DNA of 64,000 bases from Flavobacteriales bacterium UBA4466 (lineage in GTDB: Bacteria > Bacteroidota > Bacteroidia > Flavobacteriales_D > Crocinitomicaceae): assembly GCA_905182335.1 (NCBI GenBank), contig CAJJBE010000003.1:62001-126000 (forward strand), written 5' to 3'. This document shows, piece after piece, positions 43,119 through 52,504 of the stretch (position 1 is the first letter of the stretch; the number at the start of each line of letters is the position of its first letter). The translations under genes were made by a program, and so were the position numbers. Below the pieces are notes generated by a model, which saw only the letters and a program-made list of their open reading frames with translations, had not been told where the DNA came from and searched no databases.

Positions 43119-44387
43119 TTACTTAGTATCAATCTCTACTGATGCCATCTCTTCAGATTGGTATTCACCAGCATCCAGTTTATTTTTAACGGTTACGAAA
43201 GTGTCAATCGTGTATTTTACATCTTCTAATGTGTGAACCGCAGTCGGAATCAATCGTAACATAATTACATCCTTAGGTACAACAGGGTATATTACGATAG
43301 AGCAGAAAATATTGTAATTCTCTCTTAAATCAAACGTTAAGTTTGTTGCTTCGGCTAAGTTTCCTTGTAAAAACACAGGAGTAACACAAGAATTAGTAAC
43401 TCCGATATTAAACCCAGAGTCAACTAATCCAGTTTGAAGTGCCGATGCAATTCTCCAAAGGTTTTGTTTATGCTGAGGTTGATCTCTAAGTAATTCAAGT
43501 CGCTTTCTTGCTCCAATAACTAGTGGCATTGGTAGCGATTTTGCGAATACTTGAGATCTCATGTTGTAACGTAAGAATTCAACGATATGCTCCTCAGCAC
43601 AAATAAATGCACCTATAGAAGCCATTGATTTTGCAAATGTTCCAAATAAAATATCAATTTCATCATGAACACCTTGCCCTTCTCCAGCACCTTGCCCTTT
43701 TTCACCTACAGTTCCAAAACCGTGAGCATCATCAACGAATAATCTGAAGTCGTATTTACCAGACTTTCTGAATTCAACTAATTCTTTTAATTTACCTTGA
43801 TCACCAGCCATTCCGAAAACACCTTCCGTAATAACTAATATTCCTCCATTTGTACTTTCAACTATTCTCGTAGCACGGGACATTTGCTTATCAAAACTCT
43901 CCATGTCGTTATGCTTGAATACGAAACGTTTTCCAGCGTGAAGTCGCATTCCGTCTAAGATACATGCATGAGATTCACTGTCATAAACGATAACATCATT
44001 TCTATCAACAACAGAATCAATTGCAGAGACCATGCCTTGGTAGCCAAAGTTTAATAGAACAGTATCTTCTTTGTCCATAAAGTCAGATATTTCGCTCTCT
44101 AGTGCTTCATGCATACTTGTTTGACCTGTCATCATTCTAGACCCCATTGGATAAGCTAGTCCCCACTCAGTAGATGCATCAGCATCTACTTTTCGAACTT
44201 CTGGATGATTAGCTAGACCTAGGTAGTTATTAACCGACCATACTAAGCATTCTTTTCCACGAAAAATCATTTTATTTCCGATTTCACCTTCTAATTTTGG
44301 AAATGTAAAGTAGCCGTGTACTCCTTTAGAATACTGCCCTAAAGGGCCTCTATTTTTCTTTATTTTTTCAAATATGTCTATTGCCAT
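43119..44387 (-). CDS. Alpha-oxoamine synthase family PLP enzyme (serine palmitoyltransferase or KBL-like)
   Basis: 422 residues from the ATG at 44387; a GTG at 44408 would add seven residues. It shows the alpha-oxoamine synthase pattern: SVNNYLGLANHPEVRK, PMGSRMMTGQTSMHEALE, LNFGYQGMVSAIDSV, YDSESHACILDGMR, EGVFGMAGDQGKL, DDAHGFGTVG and the PLP Lys in FGTFAKSMASIGAF. Since bioF is separate (40928), this paralogue probably has another role. Bacteroidota make sphingolipids, so serine palmitoyltransferase is attractive, but the start and motifs also fit 2-amino-3-ketobutyrate ligase-like proteins. Sequence alone does not settle the acyl substrate. Confidence 0.75.
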   Translation of the reverse strand: MAIDIFEKIKKNRGPLGQYSKGVHGYFTFPKLEGEIGNKMIFRGKECLVWSVNNYLGLANHPEVRKVDADASTEWGLAYPMGSRMMTGQTSMHEALESEISDFMDKEDTVLLNFGYQGMVSAIDSVVDRNDVIVYDSESHACILDGMRLHAGKRFVFKHNDMESFDKQMSRATRIVESTNGGILVITEGVFGMAGDQGKLKELVEFRKSGKYDFRLFVDDAHGFGTVGEKGQGAGEGQGVHDEIDILFGTFAKSMASIGAFICAEEHIVEFLRYNMRSQVFAKSLPMPLVIGARKRLELLRDQPQHKQNLWRIASALQTGLVDSGFNIGVTNSCVTPVFLQGNLAEATNLTFDLRENYNIFCSIVIYPVVPKDVIMLRLIPTAVHTLEDVKYTIDTFVTVKNKLDAGEYQSEEMASVEIDTK

Positions 44388-44448
44388 ATAAGTTTTTTTT
44401 GACGACACACTTAATTGTTAAGTGATTTAATCATCTTTAATTTTGCCC

Positions 44449-44456
44449 CAAAAATA
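44449..44456 (-). promoter_or_regulatory. TAnnTTTG promoter element of the alpha-oxoamine synthase gene
   Basis: Minus strand TATTTTTG, full consensus, about 60 bases before the ATG at 44387. The upstream TTG is not evident. Confidence 0.35.
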
Positions 44457-44522
44457 CTCTATTTTTAGTAAAGATAATGGGCTTTTAGCAAAAGATATTA
44501 ACAAGAAATTGGTGAAACTTGA

Positions 44523-45887
44523 TTATAGATTTTTATCAAGTAAATAAAGCATAGATGCAATAGCGGCACAACCGAGTTCTAATTCTCGCTTGTTTACATT
44601 TTCAAACACATCACTTGGTGCATGATGAAAGTCAAAATACCGTTGTGAATCAGGGACAAAACCAAAAAGAGGAATGTCTTCAAATTCTTGTCTTAATGGC
44701 CCAATATCAACCCCGCCATATCCTTTCTCAAACACATGTAAATCATAATGTGTTAAATCAGTTTCAAATGTTTTTAATAAGTCAATATATTTTTTAGGTC
44801 CGTCGCAATGAAACCCTCTTGGTGCAAATCCACCTCTATCACTTTCTAGTGCCGCAATGTGGTTTTCATTTTTTTGTGTCTTAGCCCAATTGGCATATGA
44901 TTTACCTCCATTGTTTCCATTTTCTTCGTTCATGAAAAAGACTAAGCGAAGTGTGTTTTTAGGTTTGTATCCTGATGTTTTAATTATGCGTAATGCTTCC
45001 ATACAATGAACAATTCCTGCTCCATCATCATGGGCTCCTTCTCCTATGTCCCAAGAGTCTAAGTGCCCTCCAAATGTGATTATATTGTTCGGTTTTTCAG
45101 TTCCAGTCAATTCACCTATTACATTGTATGAAATAACATCTGGATAATCTCTACAATCCATTTCTAAAACAAAAGATGATCGTCCTTTGTTTAATGATTT
45201 TGCTAGGGCGTCAGCATCTTTAGTACTTAATGCTGCTGCAGGAATTTTAGCTATACTATCTAAATAATACATTGAGCCAGTGTGTGGATGCTCACTTATT
45301 GGAAGTCCTAATGAACGAATGAGAACTGCTTTTGCTTCAAGTTTACTTGATTCAATAGCTCCAGATCCACGAACCATATAGCATCCACCATACGCTTTAA
45401 ATGTATTGATTTGTTGCTCATCCATGTGCTTGTTTATAAAGACAATTTTACCCTTAACATCTTTCTTTTTTGCTTTTTTTAACTCATCTAGTGAGTTGAA
45501 CATAATTACATCAGCCTTCAATAAGCCATTAGTTCCAATTGATCCTCCCAATGCTAGAAGGTTTACTTTTTGAAGTTTTCCATTTGAAGTTCTTATCCAT
45601 CCCGCTTCTTTTGTCCCTCTTTCCCAATGCGGGACCATAATTTCTTGCAAGTAAACTTTATCGAAGTTGTACCCTTCCATTTGTTTCTTCCCCCATTCTA
45701 TTGCCATTGATGCTTCAGCCGACCCAGAGAGCCTTGCACCAATCGTTTTACATAATGTACGTAAGTCTTCATATGCTTTACCCTCAGTTAATGCGGCATT
45801 ATAAAATGATTTTATTTGAGTTGAGTCCGTTTGGGCGAATCCCAAAGATAAGGTGATTGAAAAAAGAAGAAATAAGATTGATCGCAT
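44523..45887 (-). CDS. M28 family zinc metallopeptidase, secreted
   Basis: 454 residues with a signal peptide (ILFLLFSITLSLGFAQ). An N-terminal region is followed by a PA-like insert (LLKADVIMFNSLDELKKAKKKD to about residue 230) and the M28 catalytic domain. The two-zinc motif set is present: FGGHLDSWDIGEGAHDDGAG (His, Asp), FFMNEENGNNGGKSYA (Glu pair), LESDRGGF (Asp) and YFDFHHAPSDVFENV (His). Probably an aminopeptidase or carboxypeptidase-Q type enzyme in the periplasm. It shares the divergent region with ychF. Substrate not predictable. Confidence 0.92.
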   Translation of the reverse strand: MRSILFLLFSITLSLGFAQTDSTQIKSFYNAALTEGKAYEDLRTLCKTIGARLSGSAEASMAIEWGKKQMEGYNFDKVYLQEIMVPHWERGTKEAGWIRTSNGKLQKVNLLALGGSIGTNGLLKADVIMFNSLDELKKAKKKDVKGKIVFINKHMDEQQINTFKAYGGCYMVRGSGAIESSKLEAKAVLIRSLGLPISEHPHTGSMYYLDSIAKIPAAALSTKDADALAKSLNKGRSSFVLEMDCRDYPDVISYNVIGELTGTEKPNNIITFGGHLDSWDIGEGAHDDGAGIVHCMEALRIIKTSGYKPKNTLRLVFFMNEENGNNGGKSYANWAKTQKNENHIAALESDRGGFAPRGFHCDGPKKYIDLLKTFETDLTHYDLHVFEKGYGGVDIGPLRQEFEDIPLFGFVPDSQRYFDFHHAPSDVFENVNKRELELGCAAIASMLYLLDKNL

Positions 45888-45950
45888 GTTTTTTTGTTTT
45901 AAATGCTAAAATTAATGGAATTTTAAGATATGATTTCTCCAGAAAGCTTT

Positions 45951-45977
45951 TTGCTTTACATCATCCTATTATCTTTG
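45951..45977 (+). promoter_or_regulatory. Promoter of ychF (TTG-N16-TATCTTTG)
   Basis: TTG at 45951-45953 and TATCTTTG at 45970-45977. The -7 element ends 16 bases before the ychF ATG. The spacer of 16 is at the short end for this promoter class. Confidence 0.6.
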
Positions 45978-45993
45978 TTTAAAAATCGAATAG

Positions 45994-47091
45994 ATGGCAT
46001 TAAAATGTGGAATCGTAGGATTACCTAATGTAGGGAAATCAACATTGTTCAATTGTCTTTCAAATGCGAAAGCTCAATCGGCTAATTATCCGTTTTGTAC
46101 AATTGAACCAAACGTAGGTACAATATCAGTTCCAGACCCAAGATTGGAGAAACTAGAGGAATTAGTTAACCCTCAACGTGTACTTCCAACAACAATGGAA
46201 ATTGTTGATATTGCCGGCCTTGTAAAAGGAGCATCAAAGGGAGAGGGTTTAGGCAATCAATTCCTAGCAAATATTCGTGAAACTGATGCGATTATCCACG
46301 TAGTGAGATGTTTTGAAGATGGAAATATTATTCATGTTGACGGATCTATTAACCCAATTAGAGATAAGGAAGTTATTGATATTGAACTTCAATTGAAAGA
46401 TTTAGAAAGTATCGAGAAACGTATAAATTCATTGGGACGGACAGTTAAATCTGGAGATAAAGATGCTGTTAAAGAGCATGGATTAGCTATTAATATTTTA
46501 GCTGTTCTAGAATCAGGAAAATCTGTTCGGTCACTTGAATTTGATGTGCTAGAGCAAGAAATTGTCGATAAAATGCAATTAATTACAGCAAAGCCTGTTA
46601 TGTATTTATGTAATGTTGATGAGGCTTCGGTAAAAGGTGGTAACGCTTATGTTGATGCGTTGAAAGCATCTGTTGCTGAAGAGAATGCAGAGGTATTAGT
46701 CATTGGCGCAGCAATTGAAGCTGACATAATGGAATTAGATACTTATGAAGAGCGTCACATGTTCTTGGATGAACTTGGTTTAAAAGAGCCTGGAGTAAAT
46801 CGTCTGATTCGTTCAGCATATCAACTACTAAATCTTGACACTTATTTTACTGCAGGTGAAAAAGAGGTTAGAGCTTGGACAATTAAAAAGGGAATGACTG
46901 CTCCACAAGCTGCAGGTGTAATACATACTGACTTTGAAAAAGGATTTATTCGTGCTGAAGTGATTAAATACAATGATTTTGTAGAATTTGGAAGTGAAAC
47001 AGCAGTAAAAGATGCCGGTAAGTTTAGGGTAGAAGGAAAAGAATATATTGTTGAAGATGGAGATGTAATGCATTTCAGATTCAACGTATAG
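45994..47091 (+). CDS. ychF: Redox-regulated ATPase YchF (OBG family)
   Basis: 365 residues. G1 is GIVGLPNVGKSTLFNCLSN; NYPFCTIEPNVGTI, VDIAGLVKGASKGEGLGNQFL, and a modified G4 (YLCNVDEA) point to ATP rather than GTP use, as known for YchF. The C-terminal TGS domain contains VRAWTIKKGMTAPQAAGVIH, DFEKGFIRAEVI and VEDGDVMHFRFNV. It associates with ribosomes. It leads a run with fahA and the rel/spoT gene on the same strand. Confidence 0.96.
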   Translation: MALKCGIVGLPNVGKSTLFNCLSNAKAQSANYPFCTIEPNVGTISVPDPRLEKLEELVNPQRVLPTTMEIVDIAGLVKGASKGEGLGNQFLANIRETDAIIHVVRCFEDGNIIHVDGSINPIRDKEVIDIELQLKDLESIEKRINSLGRTVKSGDKDAVKEHGLAINILAVLESGKSVRSLEFDVLEQEIVDKMQLITAKPVMYLCNVDEASVKGGNAYVDALKASVAEENAEVLVIGAAIEADIMELDTYEERHMFLDELGLKEPGVNRLIRSAYQLLNLDTYFTAGEKEVRAWTIKKGMTAPQAAGVIHTDFEKGFIRAEVIKYNDFVEFGSETAVKDAGKFRVEGKEYIVEDGDVMHFRFNV

Positions 47092-47132
47092 TCAATAATG
47101 TATTTAGGGTAAGAAATTTTAACGAAAAACTG

Positions 47133-48407
47133 ATGAGTATAAAAGCAAATAATCCAGCATATAAATCTTGGATAGAAGTACCTTCTGATTCTGATTTTCC
47201 AATTCAAAACATTCCATTTGGAATTATAGCAACAGATAGTAATAAGCCAAGAGTTGCTACAAGAATTGGAGATACAATCATTGATTTAAAAGTAATATTT
47301 AACTTTGGGTACTTTACAGATTTACAATTTACTGTAGAAGATTTTGATTCAGAGACATTGAATAACATGATGCGCCTTGGGAAAGAAGGTACACGGTCAT
47401 TAAGAGGTAGGATTTCAGAGTTATTTGAGGAGTCTAATGATGACTTGAAAAAGAATTCTAATCACTTACATAAAGCCTTATTAGACATTAATGATGTTCA
47501 AATGCTTATCCCAATTTCAATTGGAGATTACACAGACTTCTACTCAAGTGAGCAGCACGCATTTAATGTAGGGTGTCTTTTTAGAGATCCTAATAATGCT
47601 TTATTGCCAAACTGGAAACATATTCCTGTTGGCTATCACGGTAGAGCGAGTTCGATTTTAGCTTCTGGTGTTGATTTCCACAGACCTAAAGGCCAAAAGA
47701 AACCACCTACAGCAGAAATGCCTGTTTTTGGTGAAAGTAACTTGCTTGATTTTGAATTAGAAACGGCTTTCTTTACGTATAAAGGAAAACCATTAGGAGA
47801 TCATATTACAACAGCAGAAGCTGATGAATACATCTTTGGTATGGCTTTATTAAATGATTGGAGCGCACGTGACATTCAAGGTTGGGAATATGTACCCCTA
47901 GGACCTTTTTTAGGTAAAAATTTCGCGTCACATATTTCTTGTTGGATTGTTACATTAGATGCACTTGAACCATTTAGAGTCTCAGGCCCCATTCAAGACC
48001 CGAAGGTTCTTCCATATTTAGAATACACAGGAGATAAGCACATTGATATTAAGATTGAGGTTGTCATACAGCCGGAGAATGGTGAAGAGAATGTTGTCGC
48101 CAAATCTAATTATAGACATATGTATTGGAATATGAATCAACAATTGGCTCATCATACAATCAATGGTTGTAATATGCGTTTGGGAGACTGCTATGGCTCA
48201 GGAACAATTTCAGGTCCTGAAGAAGGGCAGTATGGATCTATGTTAGAAATTTCATGGAAAGGGACAAAGCCTTTCAAAATGAATGATGGAACGCAAAGAA
48301 AATTCATTAATGATAATGATACTGTTGTCATGAGAGGTTTTGCTGAAAAGGACGGAGTTCGAATTGGTTTTGGAGAAGTGAAAGCAAAAGTTTTACCAAC
48401 GAAGTAG
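47133..48407 (+). CDS. fahA: Fumarylacetoacetase
   Basis: 424 residues, close to the eukaryotic and bacterial FAH length. DYTDFYSSEQHAFNVGCLFR, VGYHGRASSI, LDFELETAFFTYKG, LLNDWSARDIQGWEYVPLGPFLGKNF and GSGTISGPEEGQYGSMLEISW are FAH signatures with the Ca/Mg-binding acidic residues. It hydrolyses fumarylacetoacetate to fumarate and acetoacetate, the last step of tyrosine breakdown. The other tyrosine-degradation genes are not in the window. It is followed after three bases by the rel/spoT gene. Confidence 0.95.
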   Translation: MSIKANNPAYKSWIEVPSDSDFPIQNIPFGIIATDSNKPRVATRIGDTIIDLKVIFNFGYFTDLQFTVEDFDSETLNNMMRLGKEGTRSLRGRISELFEESNDDLKKNSNHLHKALLDINDVQMLIPISIGDYTDFYSSEQHAFNVGCLFRDPNNALLPNWKHIPVGYHGRASSILASGVDFHRPKGQKKPPTAEMPVFGESNLLDFELETAFFTYKGKPLGDHITTAEADEYIFGMALLNDWSARDIQGWEYVPLGPFLGKNFASHISCWIVTLDALEPFRVSGPIQDPKVLPYLEYTGDKHIDIKIEVVIQPENGEENVVAKSNYRHMYWNMNQQLAHHTINGCNMRLGDCYGSGTISGPEEGQYGSMLEISWKGTKPFKMNDGTQRKFINDNDTVVMRGFAEKDGVRIGFGEVKAKVLPTK

Positions 48408-48410
48408 AAT

Positions 48411-50615
48411 ATGGGTGAGGTACCTGATAGAATAGACTTAGAGAAAGAACGTAAAGAAATTTTAAATGCTTTCAGAGGTCTACTTCGTGCGCATAAAGAA
48501 AGAACTAAGGAAGATACGCGAAGAATTCGTAAGGCTTTTGATGTTGCTTTAGAGGCACATAAAGAAATGCGAAGGAAATCAGGTGAACCTTATATTTATC
48601 ATCCTATTGCCGTGGCTAGAATATGTGCTGAGGAAATGGGGTTAGGTACCACAACTATTATTTGTGCTTTATTACATGACACAGTTGAGGATACTCATAT
48701 CACTTTAGATGATGTTGAAGATTTATTTGGATCAAAAATCCGATTAATTATTGATGGTTTAACAAAAATACCAGAAATTTTTGATGAGAATGCATCTGTT
48801 CAGGCAGAGAATTTCCGTAAAATGATTTTGACAATATCGGATGATATCCGAGTGGTTTTGATCAAATTAGCAGATAGACTTCACAATATGCGTACGCTTG
48901 AAAGTATGCGGCATGATCAACAAGTAAAAATTGCTTCGGAAACAAAATTTTTATATGCACCTTTAGCTCATAGGCTTGGATTGTATTCGGTCAAGAGTGA
49001 ATTAGAAGATTTGGCTTTCAGGTATACCGAACCGACAGTCTATAAGGATGTTAAAGACAAACTGAGGTCTTCGCAAGACGCACGTAATCGTTTTATTAGA
49101 AAATTTACACAACCTATTCGTGAGGCATTATTGCATAAAGGATACGTTTTTAAAATAAAAGTACGTACGAAATCCATTTCATCTATTTGGAGAAAGATGC
49201 AAACGAAAGGAATACCGTTTGAAGAAGTTTACGATATCTTCGCAATTCGAATTATTGTAGAAACTCCGCCTGAATTGGAAAAACCAGATAGCTGGAGAAT
49301 ATATAGTATTGTTACTGATTTTTATCAGCCTAATCCAGATCGTTTACGCGATTGGATTTCGACACCTAGAGCAAATGGATATGAATCCTTGCACACAACG
49401 GTGATGTCTCCCACAGGTAAATGGATCGAGGTACAAATCCGCTCTAAACGAATGGATGAAATTGCCGAGAAAGGGCTTGCTGCGCACTATCGTTATAAAG
49501 AATCTAAAACAACCGAATCTAAATTTGACCGATGGATTTCTGAAATCAGAGATTTGTTGGAGAATCCAGATTTAAATGCGCTGGATTTCATTGATGAGTT
49601 TAAATTAAACCTGTTTAGAGATGAGATATACATTTTTACGCCAAAAGGAGACCTTAGAGTTTTACCAAATGGGGCAACAATTCTTGATTTCGCGTATGAT
49701 ATTCATACTGACATTGGTGACAGTTGTATTGGTGCAAAAGTGAACAATCGCTTGGTTCCTCTGAGTCATCAATTAGATAACGGTGATCAGATTGAAATCA
49801 TTACTTCGAGTAAACAAAAACCGAATGAAGAATGGGTTCGATTTGTTGTGACTGCTCGAGCAAGGCAAAAAATAAAATCATCACTGAATGATGAACGTAA
49901 GCTCATCGCAATGGATGGTAGAGAGATATTGGAACGTAAACTTAGACAGCACAATATTCGCTATACATCCGAGAATTTATCTGTACTAGAGAAGTTTTAT
50001 AAAATGCCAAGTGCTACAGAGTTGTATTTCAGAATAGCGAAAGGTAAAATTGATCTTACTAAGATTAGAGAAGTTGAGAATAAAAATGGAATTCTTCAAA
50101 TGGAGAAACGTGTTATTAAAAAGACGCGAAAAGCTACTTATGTATATTCTAAAATCGACAAGAAAAAAGATACCATTCTTATTGGTGATGATTACAAGGA
50201 TATTGATTATAGTTTATCTGCTTGCTGTAGCCCGATTCCTGGAGATAGTGTGTTTGGGTTTACTACAATCAGTGATGGTATTAAAATTCACCGCCATAGC
50301 TGTCCAAATGCGGAACATCTTCAGTCTAAAATGGCCTATCGCTGTATTAAAGCAACCTGGAAGAATACTGATTTAAGAGAGAATTTAGCATATATTACTG
50401 TTCATGGTATTGACTGTCTTGGCATTGTGAATAGATTGACTGAGATTATTTCAAATCAACATGATATCAATATGAAGTCTATTTCGTTTGATACAAATGA
50501 CGGAATATTTGAAGGTAAAATGAAAATATTAGTTTTTGACACGGAACATTTAGATCAATTGATGCGGAAGTTTGAGCAGGTTGAAGGAGTTCAGCGTGTT
50601 GAACGTAAACCATAA
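48411..50615 (+). CDS. Bifunctional (p)ppGpp synthetase/hydrolase, RelA/SpoT family
   Basis: 734 residues. The hydrolase domain keeps its HD residues: EPYIYHPIAVARICAEE and ICALLHDTVEDTHIT. The synthetase domain shows YDIFAIRIIVETP, RANGYESLHTTVMSPTGKWIEVQIRS and HYRYKE. TGS (IYIFTPKGDLRVLPNGATILDFAY) and C-terminal ACT (ITVHGIDCLGIVNRLTEIIS) domains follow. Both catalytic activities look intact, so it would make and break the alarmone (p)ppGpp. The three-base gap from fahA suggests coupling; the two have no known functional relation. Confidence 0.95.
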   Translation: MGEVPDRIDLEKERKEILNAFRGLLRAHKERTKEDTRRIRKAFDVALEAHKEMRRKSGEPYIYHPIAVARICAEEMGLGTTTIICALLHDTVEDTHITLDDVEDLFGSKIRLIIDGLTKIPEIFDENASVQAENFRKMILTISDDIRVVLIKLADRLHNMRTLESMRHDQQVKIASETKFLYAPLAHRLGLYSVKSELEDLAFRYTEPTVYKDVKDKLRSSQDARNRFIRKFTQPIREALLHKGYVFKIKVRTKSISSIWRKMQTKGIPFEEVYDIFAIRIIVETPPELEKPDSWRIYSIVTDFYQPNPDRLRDWISTPRANGYESLHTTVMSPTGKWIEVQIRSKRMDEIAEKGLAAHYRYKESKTTESKFDRWISEIRDLLENPDLNALDFIDEFKLNLFRDEIYIFTPKGDLRVLPNGATILDFAYDIHTDIGDSCIGAKVNNRLVPLSHQLDNGDQIEIITSSKQKPNEEWVRFVVTARARQKIKSSLNDERKLIAMDGREILERKLRQHNIRYTSENLSVLEKFYKMPSATELYFRIAKGKIDLTKIREVENKNGILQMEKRVIKKTRKATYVYSKIDKKKDTILIGDDYKDIDYSLSACCSPIPGDSVFGFTTISDGIKIHRHSCPNAEHLQSKMAYRCIKATWKNTDLRENLAYITVHGIDCLGIVNRLTEIISNQHDINMKSISFDTNDGIFEGKMKILVFDTEHLDQLMRKFEQVEGVQRVERKP

Positions 50616-50695
50616 TTCCGATTTTGGTTTTAGTTATTTCTCTTAGTTAAGTCTTTGGTATAGATATTCAAAAAGCAGAGTAAACTTTTTTAATT

Positions 50696-50872
50696 ATGGG
50701 TGCAAAAAACATAATCACAATCCTACTAATGTCTTCACTAACCTACTCACAGATTATTGATTACACTTCTTTTGATACCAAACTTATAGATAGTTTAGTT
50801 TTTGTTGAGATTAATTCTTATCGTGTAGAGAGCGGTAGTCATGAATTAATATATTCTGAAGTTTTGCTATAG
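50696..50872 (+). pseudogene. Truncated CAP-domain secreted protein
   Basis: 58 codons. A start MGAKNIITILLMSSLTYSQ, looking like a signal peptide, leads into FDTKLIDSLVFVEINSYRVE, SGSHELIYSEVLL and a TAG stop. The INSYR...HEL pattern is the first helix of a CAP (SCP/PR-1) domain, but the rest of the domain is missing. No continuation in another frame within the next ~75 bases looks convincing. A second, intact CAP gene exists at 19022-20161. Best read as a gene cut short. Confidence 0.6.
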
Positions 50873-50949
50873 AGACTTTACGCTTTAAGAACTCTGATGG
50901 CACTACATTAATTTGAATCAAACAAGGCCTGCTTCGACTACTTTGCAAA

Positions 50950-52488
50950 TTAGTCTTCGAGTAATGCTTTTTTTGATTTTGGTCGAAGCGCTTGCTTCCA
51001 TTCGAAATTTTCGATAAATTTTTCTTCTTCTCGAATTTCTTCCATTGGATAAAAGACACCATCTGGGTCTTGAATGTAGTTTATTCCTATAATTTCATTG
51101 CTGTCTATGTCAATGCGTAAACTACTTGAGTACAAGCGATTCATCCCAAGGTGTTTTTTAGTGAGCATTGAATCTGTTTTTACTTCTTCCTCTGCATAAA
51201 ATAGCGTGATTGCATTGCCACTCACACGTGCTTGATAGAGGGTATTGTCTTTAAAGCTAGCTATAATAGTCTTTCCTGCAATTTGATTATAGTATAATTC
51301 AGGCTCAACTTCCATTAAAATAGAAGAGTTTTCATAAATGTTTACCCGGTGTATTATAGAATCAGTGACATGCATATTAATAAAGGCACCTTTCAATTCA
51401 GCATCATTTGACCAAACAATAGGATTGGAATAAAGTTCAATTACATCTGATTCTGAACTGTAAATGATGCTATCTGCTAAACACTGTACTTTTGTTGAAT
51501 AGAGCTTTGCTTCATGATAAGCTTTCATAACATTTATGCTATCCGATGAAGTTACAAAAAGTGTGTCTGCATGAATGTATAATGTATCATCTGTCATGAT
51601 TTTTGTGGCAATAGCATGACCAGTTAAAAACGAATAATTTAAACTGTCAGAAGTATATGCGTAATCGCCATTAAATAAAATATCTTGAGTGGAATCACGA
51701 TAATAAACGTTTCCAAGTCCAATAGAGACTCCCTCTTCTGAGTAAGAAATTAGTGTGTCTCCAGCAATGTAATCTGTTTCTCGAGATATGTATGCATTTT
51801 GTATAAGAGATCCCTCTCCAGTATCCGTGTTATACCACCCTGATTCACAATATATGTTAGCATCTTTAGTTTGAATATAAGTTTCACCATGGAAAAACGT
51901 CTTCTTTTGGCTATATAAATATTGAAGGGTGTCAGCCTGAATGAACAAGTCCTTTCCCTTATAATCAACATTCTTACTGAAGAAGAAGTTCTTAGATTCT
52001 GGATAAAAGTAACCTATGCGACTCGTTAGTACTTCTTGAGTTAAGGTGCTGACAACTTTTCCTCCATGACGATAAAAGGCCTGACTCTTACCTGTATCAT
52101 ATTCTAAGGTATCTGTTGTTATTTTGTATTCATTGTTAATGACACGAACATTTCCCCACAGTTTTGATTTTTCAGTTCGGCCATTGTAATGAAGTGAATC
52201 ACAGTAGAGATTCAGAGTATCTTGTTTATTTACATGAACTTTCCCGTATGCTTTTAAGCTTTTTAGACGTTCAATATAATGAGCGGAGTCACAATACATC
52301 ACGTTTCCTTGATAGGTGAAATTTACGTTTCCAATTAGACGATGAACACCAGTGGCGTCATCATATTCTAGCGTTTCAGAACCCGGCAATAGCTCCAAAA
52401 TATCTTTTTGGGCAATTGTTTGGTTTGAAGCCAAAAAAAGTGCACTAATGAGTAGTGCACTTTTGAATATATTTAAATATACTATCAA
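50950..52488 (-). CDS. OstA-like (LptA/LptD N-terminal type) protein
   Basis: 512 residues with a signal peptide (SALLISALFLASNQTIAQ). The body consists of repeated short strands such as LIGNVNFTYQGNVMYCDSAHY, AYGKVHVNKQDTLNLYCDSL and LWGNVRVINNEYKITTDTLEY, the OstA/LptA beta-jellyroll pattern that binds lipopolysaccharide across the periplasm. Bacteroidota members of this family are longer than E. coli LptA and carry a C-terminal extension (here FENFEWKQALRPKSKK). It is the last gene of the operon fur-like, STAS, purA, ostA; 16 bases separate it from purA. Confidence 0.88.
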   Translation of the reverse strand: MIVYLNIFKSALLISALFLASNQTIAQKDILELLPGSETLEYDDATGVHRLIGNVNFTYQGNVMYCDSAHYIERLKSLKAYGKVHVNKQDTLNLYCDSLHYNGRTEKSKLWGNVRVINNEYKITTDTLEYDTGKSQAFYRHGGKVVSTLTQEVLTSRIGYFYPESKNFFFSKNVDYKGKDLFIQADTLQYLYSQKKTFFHGETYIQTKDANIYCESGWYNTDTGEGSLIQNAYISRETDYIAGDTLISYSEEGVSIGLGNVYYRDSTQDILFNGDYAYTSDSLNYSFLTGHAIATKIMTDDTLYIHADTLFVTSSDSINVMKAYHEAKLYSTKVQCLADSIIYSSESDVIELYSNPIVWSNDAELKGAFINMHVTDSIIHRVNIYENSSILMEVEPELYYNQIAGKTIIASFKDNTLYQARVSGNAITLFYAEEEVKTDSMLTKKHLGMNRLYSSSLRIDIDSNEIIGINYIQDPDGVFYPMEEIREEEKFIENFEWKQALRPKSKKALLED

Positions 52489-52504
52489 GCTAGCACGTTT
52501 TATA

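Noticed and set aside
46842-47207. Minus-strand 121-codon frame across the end of ychF and start of fahA
   Set aside because: Lies antisense to two well-supported genes and shows no family motif.
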